From contig JAFQRA010000018.1 of NCBI GenBank assembly GCA_017410325.1, positions 25,219-89,218 on the forward strand: DNA of 64,000 nucleotides. The letters run 5' to 3'. Both the position numbers and the translations under genes were made by a program. The notes under the pieces were generated by a model that was not told the origin of the DNA, searched no databases, and saw only the letters and a program-made list of their open reading frames with translations. How positions within the stretch are numbered: the stretch's first letter is position 1; every line of letters begins with the position of its first letter. This document shows positions 42,668 to 52,192 of the stretch, one piece after another. Source of the DNA: Clostridia bacterium. GTDB lineage: Bacteria; Bacillota; Clostridia; Oscillospirales; Acutalibacteraceae.

Positions 42668-44815
42668 ATGAAAAGCAAAAATTTTTCCGATGTGTATTAT
42701 CAGCCCGGTGAAAATCCTGTTTTCTGTTTCAGAAGCGGATTGGCTGTTTATGAAGAAGGGCTTATGAACGGTGCACTTGTGGGCCTTGGTTATAACAGTG
42801 CGGGTTATCCGCTCAATGTACTTACTAACTGTCCGAGCCGCATTGATTACAGACGTTTCGGCGAGCCGTATGCGTTTAATCTTACGGTGAACGGCTGCTG
42901 TCTGGATTTTTGTCAAAAGCTTGTCGGCTTTGATGAAATCAAGGAAGAAGACGGATTACATACCGTTCTTACTCTGGACAGCGAGATTATGCCCGTTAGA
43001 ATTCGTGTTCATACCTTGCTTGACGGTACGCAGATGTTTACCCGTTGGCTCGAAATTGAAAATCTTTCCGATTTGCCTGCAAATATCAGCAGACTGTGTC
43101 CTTTTGCAGGCGGTATCGAGTCAATGGATTTAAGGCGAATGATGCATAACGGTGAAGATATATCGGACTTTTATTCAACCGGTTACGTTGATGACGATGA
43201 GTGGGGCTTTGAGGGTATGCTTTCATGGCATAAGCTTATGCCAGATACAACAAGTGTTGATATCAGATATAACCGTGACAGACACCGCCATCCCGTGTTC
43301 TTTATCCGTAACAATGTAACGGGTGATGTGTGGTTTTCGCAGATCGGCTGGAGCGGCGGCTGCCGTTTTACCGTTGATTACAACGCACAGCAGGGCAGAA
43401 ACAATACCTATCTGGCTTTTAAAGCTGAAATTACGGGTATTGCTCCGTTGATTATTCTCGGTGCAGGCGAAAGCTATACCACACCCGAGGTGCATATAGG
43501 GCTTGTTCACGGCGGCGTTGACGACGCTGTAAACGAAATGCACGCGCATATCAGAAAATCCGTTCTCAATATGCCCGAGGCAGACCCGTCTGCTTTACTT
43601 GTCGGCTGCGGAATGGGTGCTGAGCACGATATGTCGGTTGAAACGAGCAAAGCGTTTATTGACCAATTTGCCGAAATGGGCGGCGAGGTGTTTATAATTG
43701 ATGCAGGCTGGCAGAATCCGCCGCACAAGGAAATGATGTGGGGCGAATACAACGGCTTTAACGCACCCGATGCCGAAAGATACCCCAACGGATTAAAAGA
43801 GCTTTCCGATTACTGTCACGAAAAGGGAATGAAATTTGCCCTGTGGGTTGAAATCGAACGGCTCGGCAAATTCTGTCCGATGTTTTCCGAAAAGCCCGAA
43901 TGGCGGCTTAATAATGCTTTCGGTGAGCAATCGGGAAATCTTCTTGATATGACCAATCCCGAAGCCGCAAAATGGGCTGAGGACGAGCTTGCAAGGATTA
44001 TAGCGGAATACAAGCTCGATTTGCTGAGGATTGATTTTAACGTCAATTTCCGCGAGCATTTTGCAATGAAGGATACTCCGTACGGAATAAAAGAATGTGT
44101 ATCACTGCGCCATTATGAAGCGGTTTATGCTATGTACCGCCGACTTAAAAAGCGTTTCCCGAGTGTTATATTCGAAAACTGTGCAGGCGGCGGAGCCAGA
44201 ACCGATCTTGGCATGATGAAGGCGTTTAACCATACCTGGGTCAGTGACTGCCAGCGTTATCCGCGTTCGGTATTTATTACAAACGGTATGACCATGGCAC
44301 TTCCGCCCGAAAGGGTTGACAGGCTTTTTGCAGGTATGGGCTGCCACGAGGACGGTGCTTTGGATGCCCATATAAGAAATACCATGCTCGGCCATATGTC
44401 GCTTAATGTTGTAGCACCCGCTGCAGCGTTTGCAAATCCGAAGCAGATGGAATTTATTAAACACAGCGTAAATCTTTATAAAGATTTTATCCGTCCGTTT
44501 TTGCCCGAAAGCAGAATTTATCACCATACGCCCGATACGCCGAAAGCCCGCGAAAACGGTAATGTTATTGTAGAGGTTGCATCAAATAATTCGGCTAAAG
44601 GTGCCGTCGGAGTGTTTAACGTATCGTTCAGCGGTGAAAGGCTGGTTAATTTCACACCGAAGGGAATAGATATTTCAAAGAATTATCGGGTCTGTTTTGA
44701 CAATGTCCGTAAAAATGTTGAGCTTTCAGGTGCATCAATAATGCAAAACGGTATCAGCATAAAGCTTGGTGCATCCTTGGCATCCGAACTTGTTCTTTAT
44801 GAGGCTATACCGTAA
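42668..44815 (+). CDS. GH36 alpha-galactosidase-like glycoside hydrolase
   Basis: The 715-residue enzyme fits GH36 (clan GH-D). An N-terminal beta-sandwich domain is followed by the TIM barrel (about residues 300-620). The nucleophile Asp lies in LLRIDFNVNF near 453, where the usual KWDxN is altered. ENCAGGGARTDLGMM near 503 and the acid/base Asp of WVSDCQRYP near 523 follow. The C-terminal beta-domain ends with ELVLYEAIP. It lacks a signal peptide and would act on imported galactosides in the cytoplasm. The ATG at 42668 has a GAGGAG site. Some relatives of this subgroup act on N-acetylgalactosamine or other sugars, so the substrate is uncertain. Confidence 0.85.
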   Translation: MKSKNFSDVYYQPGENPVFCFRSGLAVYEEGLMNGALVGLGYNSAGYPLNVLTNCPSRIDYRRFGEPYAFNLTVNGCCLDFCQKLVGFDEIKEEDGLHTVLTLDSEIMPVRIRVHTLLDGTQMFTRWLEIENLSDLPANISRLCPFAGGIESMDLRRMMHNGEDISDFYSTGYVDDDEWGFEGMLSWHKLMPDTTSVDIRYNRDRHRHPVFFIRNNVTGDVWFSQIGWSGGCRFTVDYNAQQGRNNTYLAFKAEITGIAPLIILGAGESYTTPEVHIGLVHGGVDDAVNEMHAHIRKSVLNMPEADPSALLVGCGMGAEHDMSVETSKAFIDQFAEMGGEVFIIDAGWQNPPHKEMMWGEYNGFNAPDAERYPNGLKELSDYCHEKGMKFALWVEIERLGKFCPMFSEKPEWRLNNAFGEQSGNLLDMTNPEAAKWAEDELARIIAEYKLDLLRIDFNVNFREHFAMKDTPYGIKECVSLRHYEAVYAMYRRLKKRFPSVIFENCAGGGARTDLGMMKAFNHTWVSDCQRYPRSVFITNGMTMALPPERVDRLFAGMGCHEDGALDAHIRNTMLGHMSLNVVAPAAAFANPKQMEFIKHSVNLYKDFIRPFLPESRIYHHTPDTPKARENGNVIVEVASNNSAKGAVGVFNVSFSGERLVNFTPKGIDISKNYRVCFDNVRKNVELSGASIMQNGISIKLGASLASELVLYEAIP

Positions 44816-44831
44816 TATATTGACATTTTAA

Positions 44832-44863
44832 AGACCGCAGGGGAATCCTCTGCGGTCTGAGTT
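44832..44863. terminator. Terminator after GH36, shared with the convergent small gene
   Basis: AGACCGCAG (44832-44840) pairs with CTGCGGTCT (44850-44858), then GAGTTTT. Confidence 0.8.
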
Positions 44864-44872
44864 TTAATTTTA

Positions 44873-45076
44873 TTATGTTATTTCCCAACCGTCAGCAACG
44901 GTATCATCCAGCACATCATAGAACTCACACTTGTCAATATGGCTTACTGCACGGTATTTACGGCCGTCATTGCCGTCGGCCGTGCCATCCTCGTATGCTG
45001 TTATAGTCACACCGTTATCAAGTACAGCCGTGTACATATACGGCCGTACCTCAAAATCAACTTCCTTGTAAATCAA
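44873..45076 (-). CDS. Small uncharacterised protein, TTG start
   Basis: The 67-residue acidic protein (IYKEVDFEVRPYMYTAVLDN, then TADGNDGRKYR) is beta-rich and has no recognised family. An AAGGAG site lies exactly eight bases before the TTG at 45076, which supports it as a real gene. It lies downstream of the lipoprotein gene on the same strand (84-base gap is on its upstream side). Function unknown. Confidence 0.55.
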   Translation of the reverse strand: MIYKEVDFEVRPYMYTAVLDNGVTITAYEDGTADGNDGRKYRAVSHIDKCEFYDVLDDTVADGWEIT

Positions 45077-45160
45077 AATAAATTCTCCTTAAGCGGTATT
45101 TTTCAAAACTGATTTACATCTGAAATATTGGATTTCAGACAAAATCATTTGATGTTTATT

Positions 45161-45631
45161 CTAATTGTAACTCATACTTAAACCATTATTTTCAACCTCG
45201 AAATACACGGGATTAAACTGTGTATTATTAATGTTTATATAATAAGTGCCGGCAGCAACGGTGCCGGTGGCTGTGTATCCCGTTTCGGTTTGGGTTATTA
45301 CCGTCTCGGGGTCGCGGACAGCCTCAAAAAATATTTTAAGGAACTGTTCGTTTTCATTTTTTATTGAAGAATCGAAACTCAATCCGCCGAGTGAGTATGT
45401 ATATCCCGTGCCGTTGTACCCGATTTTTAATCCCGCGATTTCTTCGGGGTAAGAAAAAACAGCGCTGCAGCCGCTTTCATTGCTCGTGAAATCGGCTGTA
45501 AACGCTGTTGATTGATATTGTATCTTAGCTTTTGCCGTAAAGCATCGGTTAATTTCAATTTCTTCAGGCTGAACCGAACAGCCTGTGAAGAGAAAAACAA
45601 GCAAAACCAAAACGGACAAAAGCTTTTTCAA
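45161..45631 (-). CDS. Small lipoprotein of unknown function
   Basis: The 156-residue protein has a classic lipoprotein signal peptide: KK, a hydrophobic LLSVLVLLVFLF and the lipobox FTGC with the modified Cys at residue 18. The mature part is beta-rich with a second Cys near residue 30 and another near 55. It would be anchored on the outer face of the membrane. I do not recognise the family. It stands between Nnr and the small gene on the same strand, 55 bases past the Nnr stop. Confidence 0.75.
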   Translation of the reverse strand: MKKLLSVLVLLVFLFTGCSVQPEEIEINRCFTAKAKIQYQSTAFTADFTSNESGCSAVFSYPEEIAGLKIGYNGTGYTYSLGGLSFDSSIKNENEQFLKIFFEAVRDPETVITQTETGYTATGTVAAGTYYININNTQFNPVYFEVENNGLSMSYN

Positions 45632-45686
45632 ATCAAATCACCTCAGGGCGGCAAATATAATCCGAGTTCGGATGATATTAGTCACC

Positions 45687-47198
45687 CTAATGCTCGTAGT
45701 CAGAAAGCAGTTCAGGGAGAACGGCCGCCATATCACTCGGTGTCATACCGTGGACGGAAAATCTGTTTGCGGCTTCGTCACCGGCCTTTCCGTGCAGATA
45801 AACCGCCGCAACGGCTGCTTCAAACGGCTCAAAGCCCTGAGCCATCAAACCTGCAGTCATACCTGCAAGCAGGTCTCCGCTGCCGCCGCGTGCCATACCG
45901 GGATTGCCCGTGCGGTTGACGTAAGTCCTCTCGCCGTCGGAAACTACGGTATTTGCACCCTTAAGCACAACAATAATGCCGTATTCCCTTGCAACTGCTT
46001 TAGTCAGTGCAAGACGGTTGCTGTTAACCTGCTGAGCGGTAAGACCGACAAGCCTTGCCATTTCGCCCGGGTGAGGTGTTATGACCATTTGTCCTTTTAA
46101 TGCTTTCGGTATATTTATATTCGCGCTTAAAAGATTTATTCCGTCAGCATCAATTACAATCTGTTTTTTGCAGGCGGCAAGTATCTCTTCAAATACACTC
46201 GCCGTGCCGAGTGTCTGTCCGAGACCGCAGCCGACAAGCACCGTGTCGGCCTTTTCGATTTCGGGCAACAGCTTTTCCAATGCACCTCTTGCAAGGAAGC
46301 CGTCTTCACAGCAGGGCAGAGGAAGCATAACGGGCTCGGTGAGCTTTGAAGCAACAGCAGGGTATGCCTTTTCGGGGAAGGCGGCAAAAACGAGTCCTGC
46401 ACCGATTTTAACCGCACCCGTTGCCGCAAGTACAGCTGCACCGGGGTATTTCATACTGCCGCAGATGCTCAGCACCTTTCCGAAATCGCCCTTGTGTGTA
46501 TTTTCCTCTCTTTTAGGAAGTACGGGCACGGGCTTATCGGTAAAGGTGAAAAACTCTTCAGCAACCGCTTCATTGTCAAGTCCGATATCAACGGTTATGA
46601 CCTTGCCGCAATATTTCCTTGCGGGATTGAGCACGTGTGCGGGCTTTCTGCAGCTTATTGCAAGGGTGAGGTCAGCCTTTATACAATCTTCACACACCTT
46701 CGCTGTGTCACATTCTGCACCGCTGGGCAGGTCGATTGACACTACCTTTGCGTCTGAAGCATTTATTGCACGGAAAATTTGATCTGTAGCTTCGTCGGGC
46801 TCACCCTTGAAGCCGAAACCGAAAACGGCATCTACAATTATTTCTGCGCCTTCAATGCGGCTTTTTGCTTCCGGCTGTTCACCCACAAAAACGGGTATGC
46901 TCGGCATACGGCTGAACATCGTAACGGAATCCTCTGCCGACGGAATACCGCCGACAAGGATAACGCTTATTATTTCACAGCCGAGCTCTTTCAGCCTTCG
47001 TGTAATTACAAAACCGTCGCCGCCGTTTTTGCCCTTGCCGCAAACCACGGCAATTTTTTTGCCTTCACAGCTGAGCTTTTTGTATATCGCATCGGCGCAG
47101 GCAATACCGGCGTGCTCCATCATATCAACGTAAGCGTAGCCTTTTTCGTTTGCCGCCGCCTCAATGCGTTTCATTCTTTCGCTTGTGTATATTTTCAT
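45687..47198 (-). CDS. nnr: Bifunctional NAD(P)H-hydrate repair enzyme Nnr
   Basis: The 503-residue fusion repairs damaged NADH and NADPH. The N-terminal YjeF_N domain (about 1-210, with VCGKGKNGGDGFVITRR) is the NAD(P)HX epimerase. The C-terminal ribokinase-like domain (about 220-500, with VITPHPGEMARLVG and NPGMARGGSGDLLAG) is the ADP- or ATP-dependent dehydratase. Its start overlaps the stop of the GH38 gene (TAATG), so it is translationally coupled to an alpha-mannosidase, an unusual partner. No distinct ribosome site is seen beyond this coupling. Confidence 0.95.
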   Translation of the reverse strand: MKIYTSERMKRIEAAANEKGYAYVDMMEHAGIACADAIYKKLSCEGKKIAVVCGKGKNGGDGFVITRRLKELGCEIISVILVGGIPSAEDSVTMFSRMPSIPVFVGEQPEAKSRIEGAEIIVDAVFGFGFKGEPDEATDQIFRAINASDAKVVSIDLPSGAECDTAKVCEDCIKADLTLAISCRKPAHVLNPARKYCGKVITVDIGLDNEAVAEEFFTFTDKPVPVLPKREENTHKGDFGKVLSICGSMKYPGAAVLAATGAVKIGAGLVFAAFPEKAYPAVASKLTEPVMLPLPCCEDGFLARGALEKLLPEIEKADTVLVGCGLGQTLGTASVFEEILAACKKQIVIDADGINLLSANINIPKALKGQMVITPHPGEMARLVGLTAQQVNSNRLALTKAVAREYGIIVVLKGANTVVSDGERTYVNRTGNPGMARGGSGDLLAGMTAGLMAQGFEPFEAAVAAVYLHGKAGDEAANRFSVHGMTPSDMAAVLPELLSDYEH

Positions 47199-49681
47199 TA
47201 CTGTACAATTCCTTCAAGGAAGTTTACTTCTTCAGCCTTACCGTCGGGGCTGATGCGGAAGGTCTTTATTTCATAGGGCAGGAAATCAACCTTAAAGGCG
47301 GCGTCAAGCATATCGCAAAGGATATTTGTTCTCGTCTTCTTACCCTTTGCCTCGAAGCAGCGGAGAATTGCGGCACCCGAGCCGTCCTCGCTGAATTTGA
47401 AGGCGGTTGCGATAATGTTATCCGCGCTGATTTCAAGGAAGCTTGCCTTCTGCGGTGCACCTTTGCCCTTGTGGTAGCCCTCGGCAACCGCAACGGGACG
47501 GCAGTTGAATTTTGCGGCAAGATTCATAATCTCCGTGTTTTCAACCTCGCCCTCGTGGGGGAGAATTGCGTATTCAAATCTCTGCATACCTTCATCGGTA
47601 AAGTTGAAATCGGCAGCAGGTCTGGGCGAATAGTGGTCAGCAAAAATTACGTTTCTGATTGCAGTCAGGCGGAGCATAGTGCCGGGGCAGTCGTAGCTGT
47701 ACTTGCTGTCGTTGATAACTGCAAGACCGACTCTCTTACCGTTGACGGTTGAGGTGATATCTGCCCACTGCTGTGTGGGCTCTTCCTCACCGTTGCAGGG
47801 ACGCTTGATGTAGCAGCAGGGGATTTCGTAGGTTGAAATTTCGTTTTCGCCGCCGATGTCAAACGGAATTTTGAGCATCGTGAACTGCTCACTCCAGTTA
47901 GCCTTGCACTTGACTCTGAGAGTCTTCTTGCCTTCGGTCAGGCAGAATTCCTGAGTAAGGGCGGAGGTGTTGAAGGTGTACTTTATTCTTACGCTTGCAC
48001 GAAGCGGACCCTTTTCAACAAGCTCAATGCTGCTGACGTTCATCGTACCCTTGATATCGTGGAACTTGAAAACGTTGTGTGCCCATGTGTCTGTTTTACG
48101 GTCGTCAATAACGGTAGGCACTGCAAGGGGGGCAAAAGCCGCAAAATCGTTGCCGCTTGTCTTGTCAATAAATTTTGAAATACCGCCGACAGCCTTGTCA
48201 AACTCAACTCTGACAAGCTCGTTTTCCATAAAGATAACGTCTTTATCGCCGCAGGTCAGCTTGCTTTCCTGTTCGGGCTCGTCATCGCTTTCAAAATACA
48301 GCCAGTAGGTAGCGTAGCCGAGTGCGGGTACCTTTGCCATAAACAGCGTGTCGAGGTGGCTGTCGTTGGAGCGTGAGGAGCGTACGTTCTGGAAGAGAAC
48401 GTCATTGCCCTCGCTGTCCGTAACCCTTTCGGAAAGGTGGTAAACTCTTATCGGCATTTCAACCTCAAAGGAGTGGGGGTTGAACACAACGATCGGACGG
48501 GGGAAATCCGAACGTGCACCGAGGTTGCGTACCTCTGTGCTTACGGGGTCGGAAACACCCTCAACCCAAGTGTCAATCTGTCTTGCGATTTTAATAAGAG
48601 CGGTGTTGTATATCTTGGATGCAACGTCAAGCGCGTAGCCCGAGCTTTCGTTTACGTCTTCATAAGCCTCCATAATCGAACAGCCGCAGAGAATATCGTG
48701 GAACTGGTTGAAGCAGACGTTTTTCCACGCTTCGGCAAAGTCCTTCGTTGCCGGCATTGCACCTGCAACCTTTGAAGCAACCGTATTGAATTTTTCTGCC
48801 GCTGCAAGGCGGTTTTCAGCCTTTCTGTTGAGCTGCTTTACCATTGATGTTGCGGAATAACAGCCGCTTGCGTGGTGCTGAAGGTCGTCCGTCCATACGG
48901 GAATATCAAGGGGAGTGACGAGCATCTGCCGGAAGAACTCATCGGGTGTGGAGAATTCAAGCTCACAGAAGCCGTCCTCTTCCATCTTTTTCTGTAAGTA
49001 TTCAATATCGCCTCTTGTGGGGCCGCCGCCGTGGTTGCCGATACCGTAGAAGAGCATCATACCGTGGCCGCTTTCGTTTGCACGTTCGGAATATTCGGCA
49101 ATCTTCTTTTCAAGGTGCTCGGGGCCGCTGTGGCCGTAGCCTTCGGGGATGTGGTAGGTGAGTACACGGCTGCCGTCGGGACTTTGCCACCAGAAGGCGT
49201 TTTCAGGAATTTCAGCGTTTTCGTGCTGACCCGGGCGCATCATAACGTAAGCGCTCATACCGCCCTGGCGCAGAAGCTGCGGAAGCATAAGGTTGTGGCC
49301 GAAGGAGTCAACGTTGTAGCCGGTTTTGCAGATTTTACCGAACTTTTCATAGTAGTAAAGCTGGCTGTAAAGAGCCTGTCTTGCAAAGCTTTCGCCGCTG
49401 GGCATATTACAGTCGGGCTGTACCCACCAGCCGTTGACGATAAACCAGCGCTCTTTCTTTACCATTTCCTGGATTTCCGCAAACATCTCGGGGTCAATTT
49501 CTTCAACCCAGCGGTAGTAAGCGGCAGAGGAGCAGGTGAAAACAAAATCGTCATATTCTTTAAGTCTGTCAAGTGCACTGCGGAAGGTCTGCATTACTTC
49601 ATTACAGCCCTCCTGCCAGCGCCACAGCCAGATAGGGTCAAGGTGAGCGTTGCCTATAAGATGAATTGTGTGTTTCGGCAT
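47198..49681 (-). CDS. GH38 alpha-mannosidase
   Basis: The 827-residue enzyme has the GH38 start HLIGNAHLDPIWLWRWQEG with zinc ligands His and Asp. The nucleophile Asp is in GYNVDSFGHN near residue 120, and further zinc-site residues are in LQHHASGCYS. The C-terminal half is the large beta-sandwich domain. It trims alpha-mannose from N-glycan-type oligosaccharides, probably in the cytoplasm because there is no signal peptide. The ATG at 49681 has a GGAGG site; the longer frame to 49705 has none. It starts 13 bases after the unrecognised gene and overlaps nnr. Confidence 0.92.
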   Translation of the reverse strand: MPKHTIHLIGNAHLDPIWLWRWQEGCNEVMQTFRSALDRLKEYDDFVFTCSSAAYYRWVEEIDPEMFAEIQEMVKKERWFIVNGWWVQPDCNMPSGESFARQALYSQLYYYEKFGKICKTGYNVDSFGHNLMLPQLLRQGGMSAYVMMRPGQHENAEIPENAFWWQSPDGSRVLTYHIPEGYGHSGPEHLEKKIAEYSERANESGHGMMLFYGIGNHGGGPTRGDIEYLQKKMEEDGFCELEFSTPDEFFRQMLVTPLDIPVWTDDLQHHASGCYSATSMVKQLNRKAENRLAAAEKFNTVASKVAGAMPATKDFAEAWKNVCFNQFHDILCGCSIMEAYEDVNESSGYALDVASKIYNTALIKIARQIDTWVEGVSDPVSTEVRNLGARSDFPRPIVVFNPHSFEVEMPIRVYHLSERVTDSEGNDVLFQNVRSSRSNDSHLDTLFMAKVPALGYATYWLYFESDDEPEQESKLTCGDKDVIFMENELVRVEFDKAVGGISKFIDKTSGNDFAAFAPLAVPTVIDDRKTDTWAHNVFKFHDIKGTMNVSSIELVEKGPLRASVRIKYTFNTSALTQEFCLTEGKKTLRVKCKANWSEQFTMLKIPFDIGGENEISTYEIPCCYIKRPCNGEEEPTQQWADITSTVNGKRVGLAVINDSKYSYDCPGTMLRLTAIRNVIFADHYSPRPAADFNFTDEGMQRFEYAILPHEGEVENTEIMNLAAKFNCRPVAVAEGYHKGKGAPQKASFLEISADNIIATAFKFSEDGSGAAILRCFEAKGKKTRTNILCDMLDAAFKVDFLPYEIKTFRISPDGKAEEVNFLEGIVQ

Positions 49682-49694
49682 TTTAATTTCCTCC

Positions 49695-51476
49695 TCAGTC
49701 CTCAATAAATCCGTAGTATTTGCCTATCCAGTAGGCAAAGGTGTAAACGTAACAGCTTTCAACAACGTAGATTCCGCCCGAATCCTCATCCTTGTATTCC
49801 CACGGGTTGCGGTCGTACTTTGCAATAAAGTGCTCGTCGGGCTGAAGCTTGAACGAGGTTTCGCAGTAATCGTAATTCCAGCGGTGCTTCTTTGCAACGT
49901 CGTACCTCGTATCCATTGAAACGCCGGCGGCAAGTCGGCTTACGTTAAAACGCTCAAACCATTTTGCATTCTGCTCAAGGTCAAGGCCCTCACAGCCGAC
50001 ACTCAAAGCAAACGGATATTCGTAGCCGGGGTTGTTTTCGCGGCATACGGTGCCTCTCCAGGTATCAAAAGCACGTGTGTAAATGTCGAGGAGATTTTCG
50101 TCCTTTTCAAGGATTGAAAGCATCCAGAAGGATGAAACGGCAAGCATATTGTCGCCGTACATAAGCTCTGTGGCAATGTCTCCGCCCTCAAGCAGAGAGG
50201 TCTGGTACGCTCTGTCAAAGTGCTTGAGCGTGAGGTCGGCATAGCCCATATCAAGGAGCTTGTTATACTCGTTGGTCCATCTCTTCTCACCGGTGATAAA
50301 CTCCGTCACCTTAAGATAAGCGAGAAGCTCTGCGGAGTTGAGGCAGGCATCTGCCCAGCCGAAATAAGTGTTGAAGTAATCCGTGTTCCACTTTGCCCAT
50401 GTTGTCGGCTTGCCGTTGCACTCCATAAGCTGGTAGCCGTTATCGATAATGTGGCTCATAAGGTTCTTTGCAGACTGCTTGATAAGCTCGTCAAGGTCGG
50501 GGTCAACGTCCTGCAGGAACATGTGTGAGAACAGCATATTCATAAAGTGACCCGTGATTTCGTCACTGCTGGTGTCACCCTTGTAAACGAGGCCGTCTTC
50601 CGTGTAGCCCTCTTCCGTGAAACAGCGGCGCAGTCTTTCGGGAATGGGTGCGCTTGCATCGATTTCAAGGCCGAATATGCCTTTTTTAACCGTATCCGTT
50701 GTTTCAACACCGACAGCCTTGTCGCCCTGAATACGGTAGAAAAGGCCGTCATCCGGAACGGGCTCATCGGGTGCAAGGTAGCTTCTTGCTACAAAGCCGT
50801 TGCCTCTCTTTGAAACGTAAAGGTGCAGAAGGCAGGTTTCGCAGGTTCTGATTGCAAGCTCCTTTGCGGCAACTGTTTCGGGTGCTTCGTCGCCAAGCTC
50901 TCTGCGCAGCGTTGCAAAACGGAAAAGCGTACCGACAGAGAACCAGGATGTAAAGCCGCCGTCGTTGTCGGAGTGTCCGTAAGGCACCTTTGAGGAAAGG
51001 TCACGCGCCTTAGCAAGGCGCTTCTGGCTCATCATACCTCTTCTGTTGACTATTCTGAGTGATTCGTCAAGCAGCATCTCGGCCTTTTCTCTTGTGGAAA
51101 CTGGCTTCATTTCAATATGCGTAACGCCTGTTTCGGTCTGTACCCATACGCCCTTGTCGCCGTCGGGTATCATCGAAACAACCTTGTTGTCGTAAAGGTA
51201 GCGGTTAGCCGTGAAGTGCATAGCCTTATCGTCGTCATCTTCTGCGGCGGCATCCCAGCGGGTGACACCGCCCTCGGAGCCGAGCCAGAGTACACCGTCG
51301 GCACTTACGGCAGAGCAGGTGTAATCCTTTTTTCTGGAGGGCAGAGGATAGCGTATACCCGAAAGGTCGGGTACTTCAGCTTTTGCCGTAAAGAGCTGCT
51401 GCGGAATTGCCGCATCATCCTTTGCGTAAAAACTGCAGAAGCGGTTGAGCGTTGTACGCAGTTTGATAGTTTTCAT
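49695..51476 (-). CDS. Unrecognised protein: propeller-like N-terminus, (alpha/alpha)-barrel-like C-terminus
   Basis: The 593-residue protein has two parts. The N-terminal 130 residues hold two Reg_prop-like strands (DGVLWLGSEGGVTRWD and KGVWVQTETGVTHIE), as in the sensor domains of hybrid two-component regulators. The rest (about 135-593) is helical with many aromatic and acidic residues (WNTDYFNTYFGWADACLNSAE, trimmed core TYFGWADACLNSAE; NPGYEYPFALS; HRWNYDYCETSF), like six-hairpin glycosidases. No catalytic signature of a known GH family is recognised. No signal peptide is visible. It is first in the operon with GH38 and Nnr. The AAAGGAG site fixes the ATG at 51476. Confidence 0.7.
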   Translation of the reverse strand: MKTIKLRTTLNRFCSFYAKDDAAIPQQLFTAKAEVPDLSGIRYPLPSRKKDYTCSAVSADGVLWLGSEGGVTRWDAAAEDDDDKAMHFTANRYLYDNKVVSMIPDGDKGVWVQTETGVTHIEMKPVSTREKAEMLLDESLRIVNRRGMMSQKRLAKARDLSSKVPYGHSDNDGGFTSWFSVGTLFRFATLRRELGDEAPETVAAKELAIRTCETCLLHLYVSKRGNGFVARSYLAPDEPVPDDGLFYRIQGDKAVGVETTDTVKKGIFGLEIDASAPIPERLRRCFTEEGYTEDGLVYKGDTSSDEITGHFMNMLFSHMFLQDVDPDLDELIKQSAKNLMSHIIDNGYQLMECNGKPTTWAKWNTDYFNTYFGWADACLNSAELLAYLKVTEFITGEKRWTNEYNKLLDMGYADLTLKHFDRAYQTSLLEGGDIATELMYGDNMLAVSSFWMLSILEKDENLLDIYTRAFDTWRGTVCRENNPGYEYPFALSVGCEGLDLEQNAKWFERFNVSRLAAGVSMDTRYDVAKKHRWNYDYCETSFKLQPDEHFIAKYDRNPWEYKDEDSGGIYVVESCYVYTFAYWIGKYYGFIED

Positions 51477-51490
51477 TTTGTTCTCCTTTA

Positions 51491-51519
51491 TTGACAAGAT
51501 TAAATCACTGAATTAATAT
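51491..51519 (+). promoter_or_regulatory. Promoter of the cysteine-cluster gene
   Basis: TTGACA (51491-51496), a 17-base spacer and TAATAT (51514-51519). The hexamers and spacing are the same as for the aconitase operon promoter. Confidence 0.7.
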
Positions 51520-51543
51520 ATAAACCGAAAGGTGTGATTTGAG

Positions 51544-52047
51544 TTGAAAATTGAAAATAAATCTTTGAAAGAAGCTTATGCACTGCTTGAAAAAGCAACC
51601 CCGCTCGGCTGTACCGACTGCGGCCTTGCCTGCGGTGCAGTATGCTGTACGGATAAAACGGGTGACAGTATGGAGCTTTTTCCGCACGAAAAGGAGCTTT
51701 TTATTTCGGTGGAGGGCTTTGAGGTTGTTGACGGTGAAGTGCCCCTCTTAAAGTGCAGCGGCAGCTGCTCCAGAGAGCAAAGACCGCTTGCCTGCCGTAT
51801 CTATCCGCTGTTTCCGCTGGTAGTCAATGAGGACGGCGAAGATAAAATACGCGTCATTTACGACCCGAGAGCTTCGCGTGACTGTCCGCTTGCAGGCAAA
51901 CGAGTAAGGCTTGACCGCCGCTTCACAAGAGCGGTAAGGCGGGCAGGAAAATACCTGCTTAAAGATAATGAAGCTGCAGAATATCTCAAAAACACAAGTG
52001 AGTTTCTGAAAGAGCTTATCGAGCTTGAATATAAGCTTAAAGCTTAG
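51544..52047 (+). CDS. YkgJ-family cysteine cluster protein
   Basis: The 167-residue protein has a putative metal or Fe-S binding set of cysteines: CTDCGLACGAVCC (about residues 23-35), CSGSC near 71, CRIYP near 82 and a late CPL near 112. This fits the YkgJ/UPF0153 zinc- or iron-chelating family of unknown role. The start is TTG at 51544 with an AAAGGTG site upstream; the next ATG is 42 codons later. It is divergent from the unrecognised gene and monocistronic. Confidence 0.78.
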   Translation: MKIENKSLKEAYALLEKATPLGCTDCGLACGAVCCTDKTGDSMELFPHEKELFISVEGFEVVDGEVPLLKCSGSCSREQRPLACRIYPLFPLVVNEDGEDKIRVIYDPRASRDCPLAGKRVRLDRRFTRAVRRAGKYLLKDNEAAEYLKNTSEFLKELIELEYKLKA

Positions 52048-52192
52048 CCGTAATTATGCCGTTGATTAATATGTAACCGGCAACGCATGGTCGCTGCCGG
52101 CAGCGCTTTGGGTATATTTTATAATAAGTCAATGTCTTTTTCAAGGCTTTTATTATAAAATGATAAAAATTATTGAATATAGTATTTTATTC

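Noticed and set aside
52077-52100. CCGGCA...TGCCGG hairpin after the cysteine-cluster gene as a terminator
   Set aside because: The stem has a mismatch and no T-run follows, so it is not supported.
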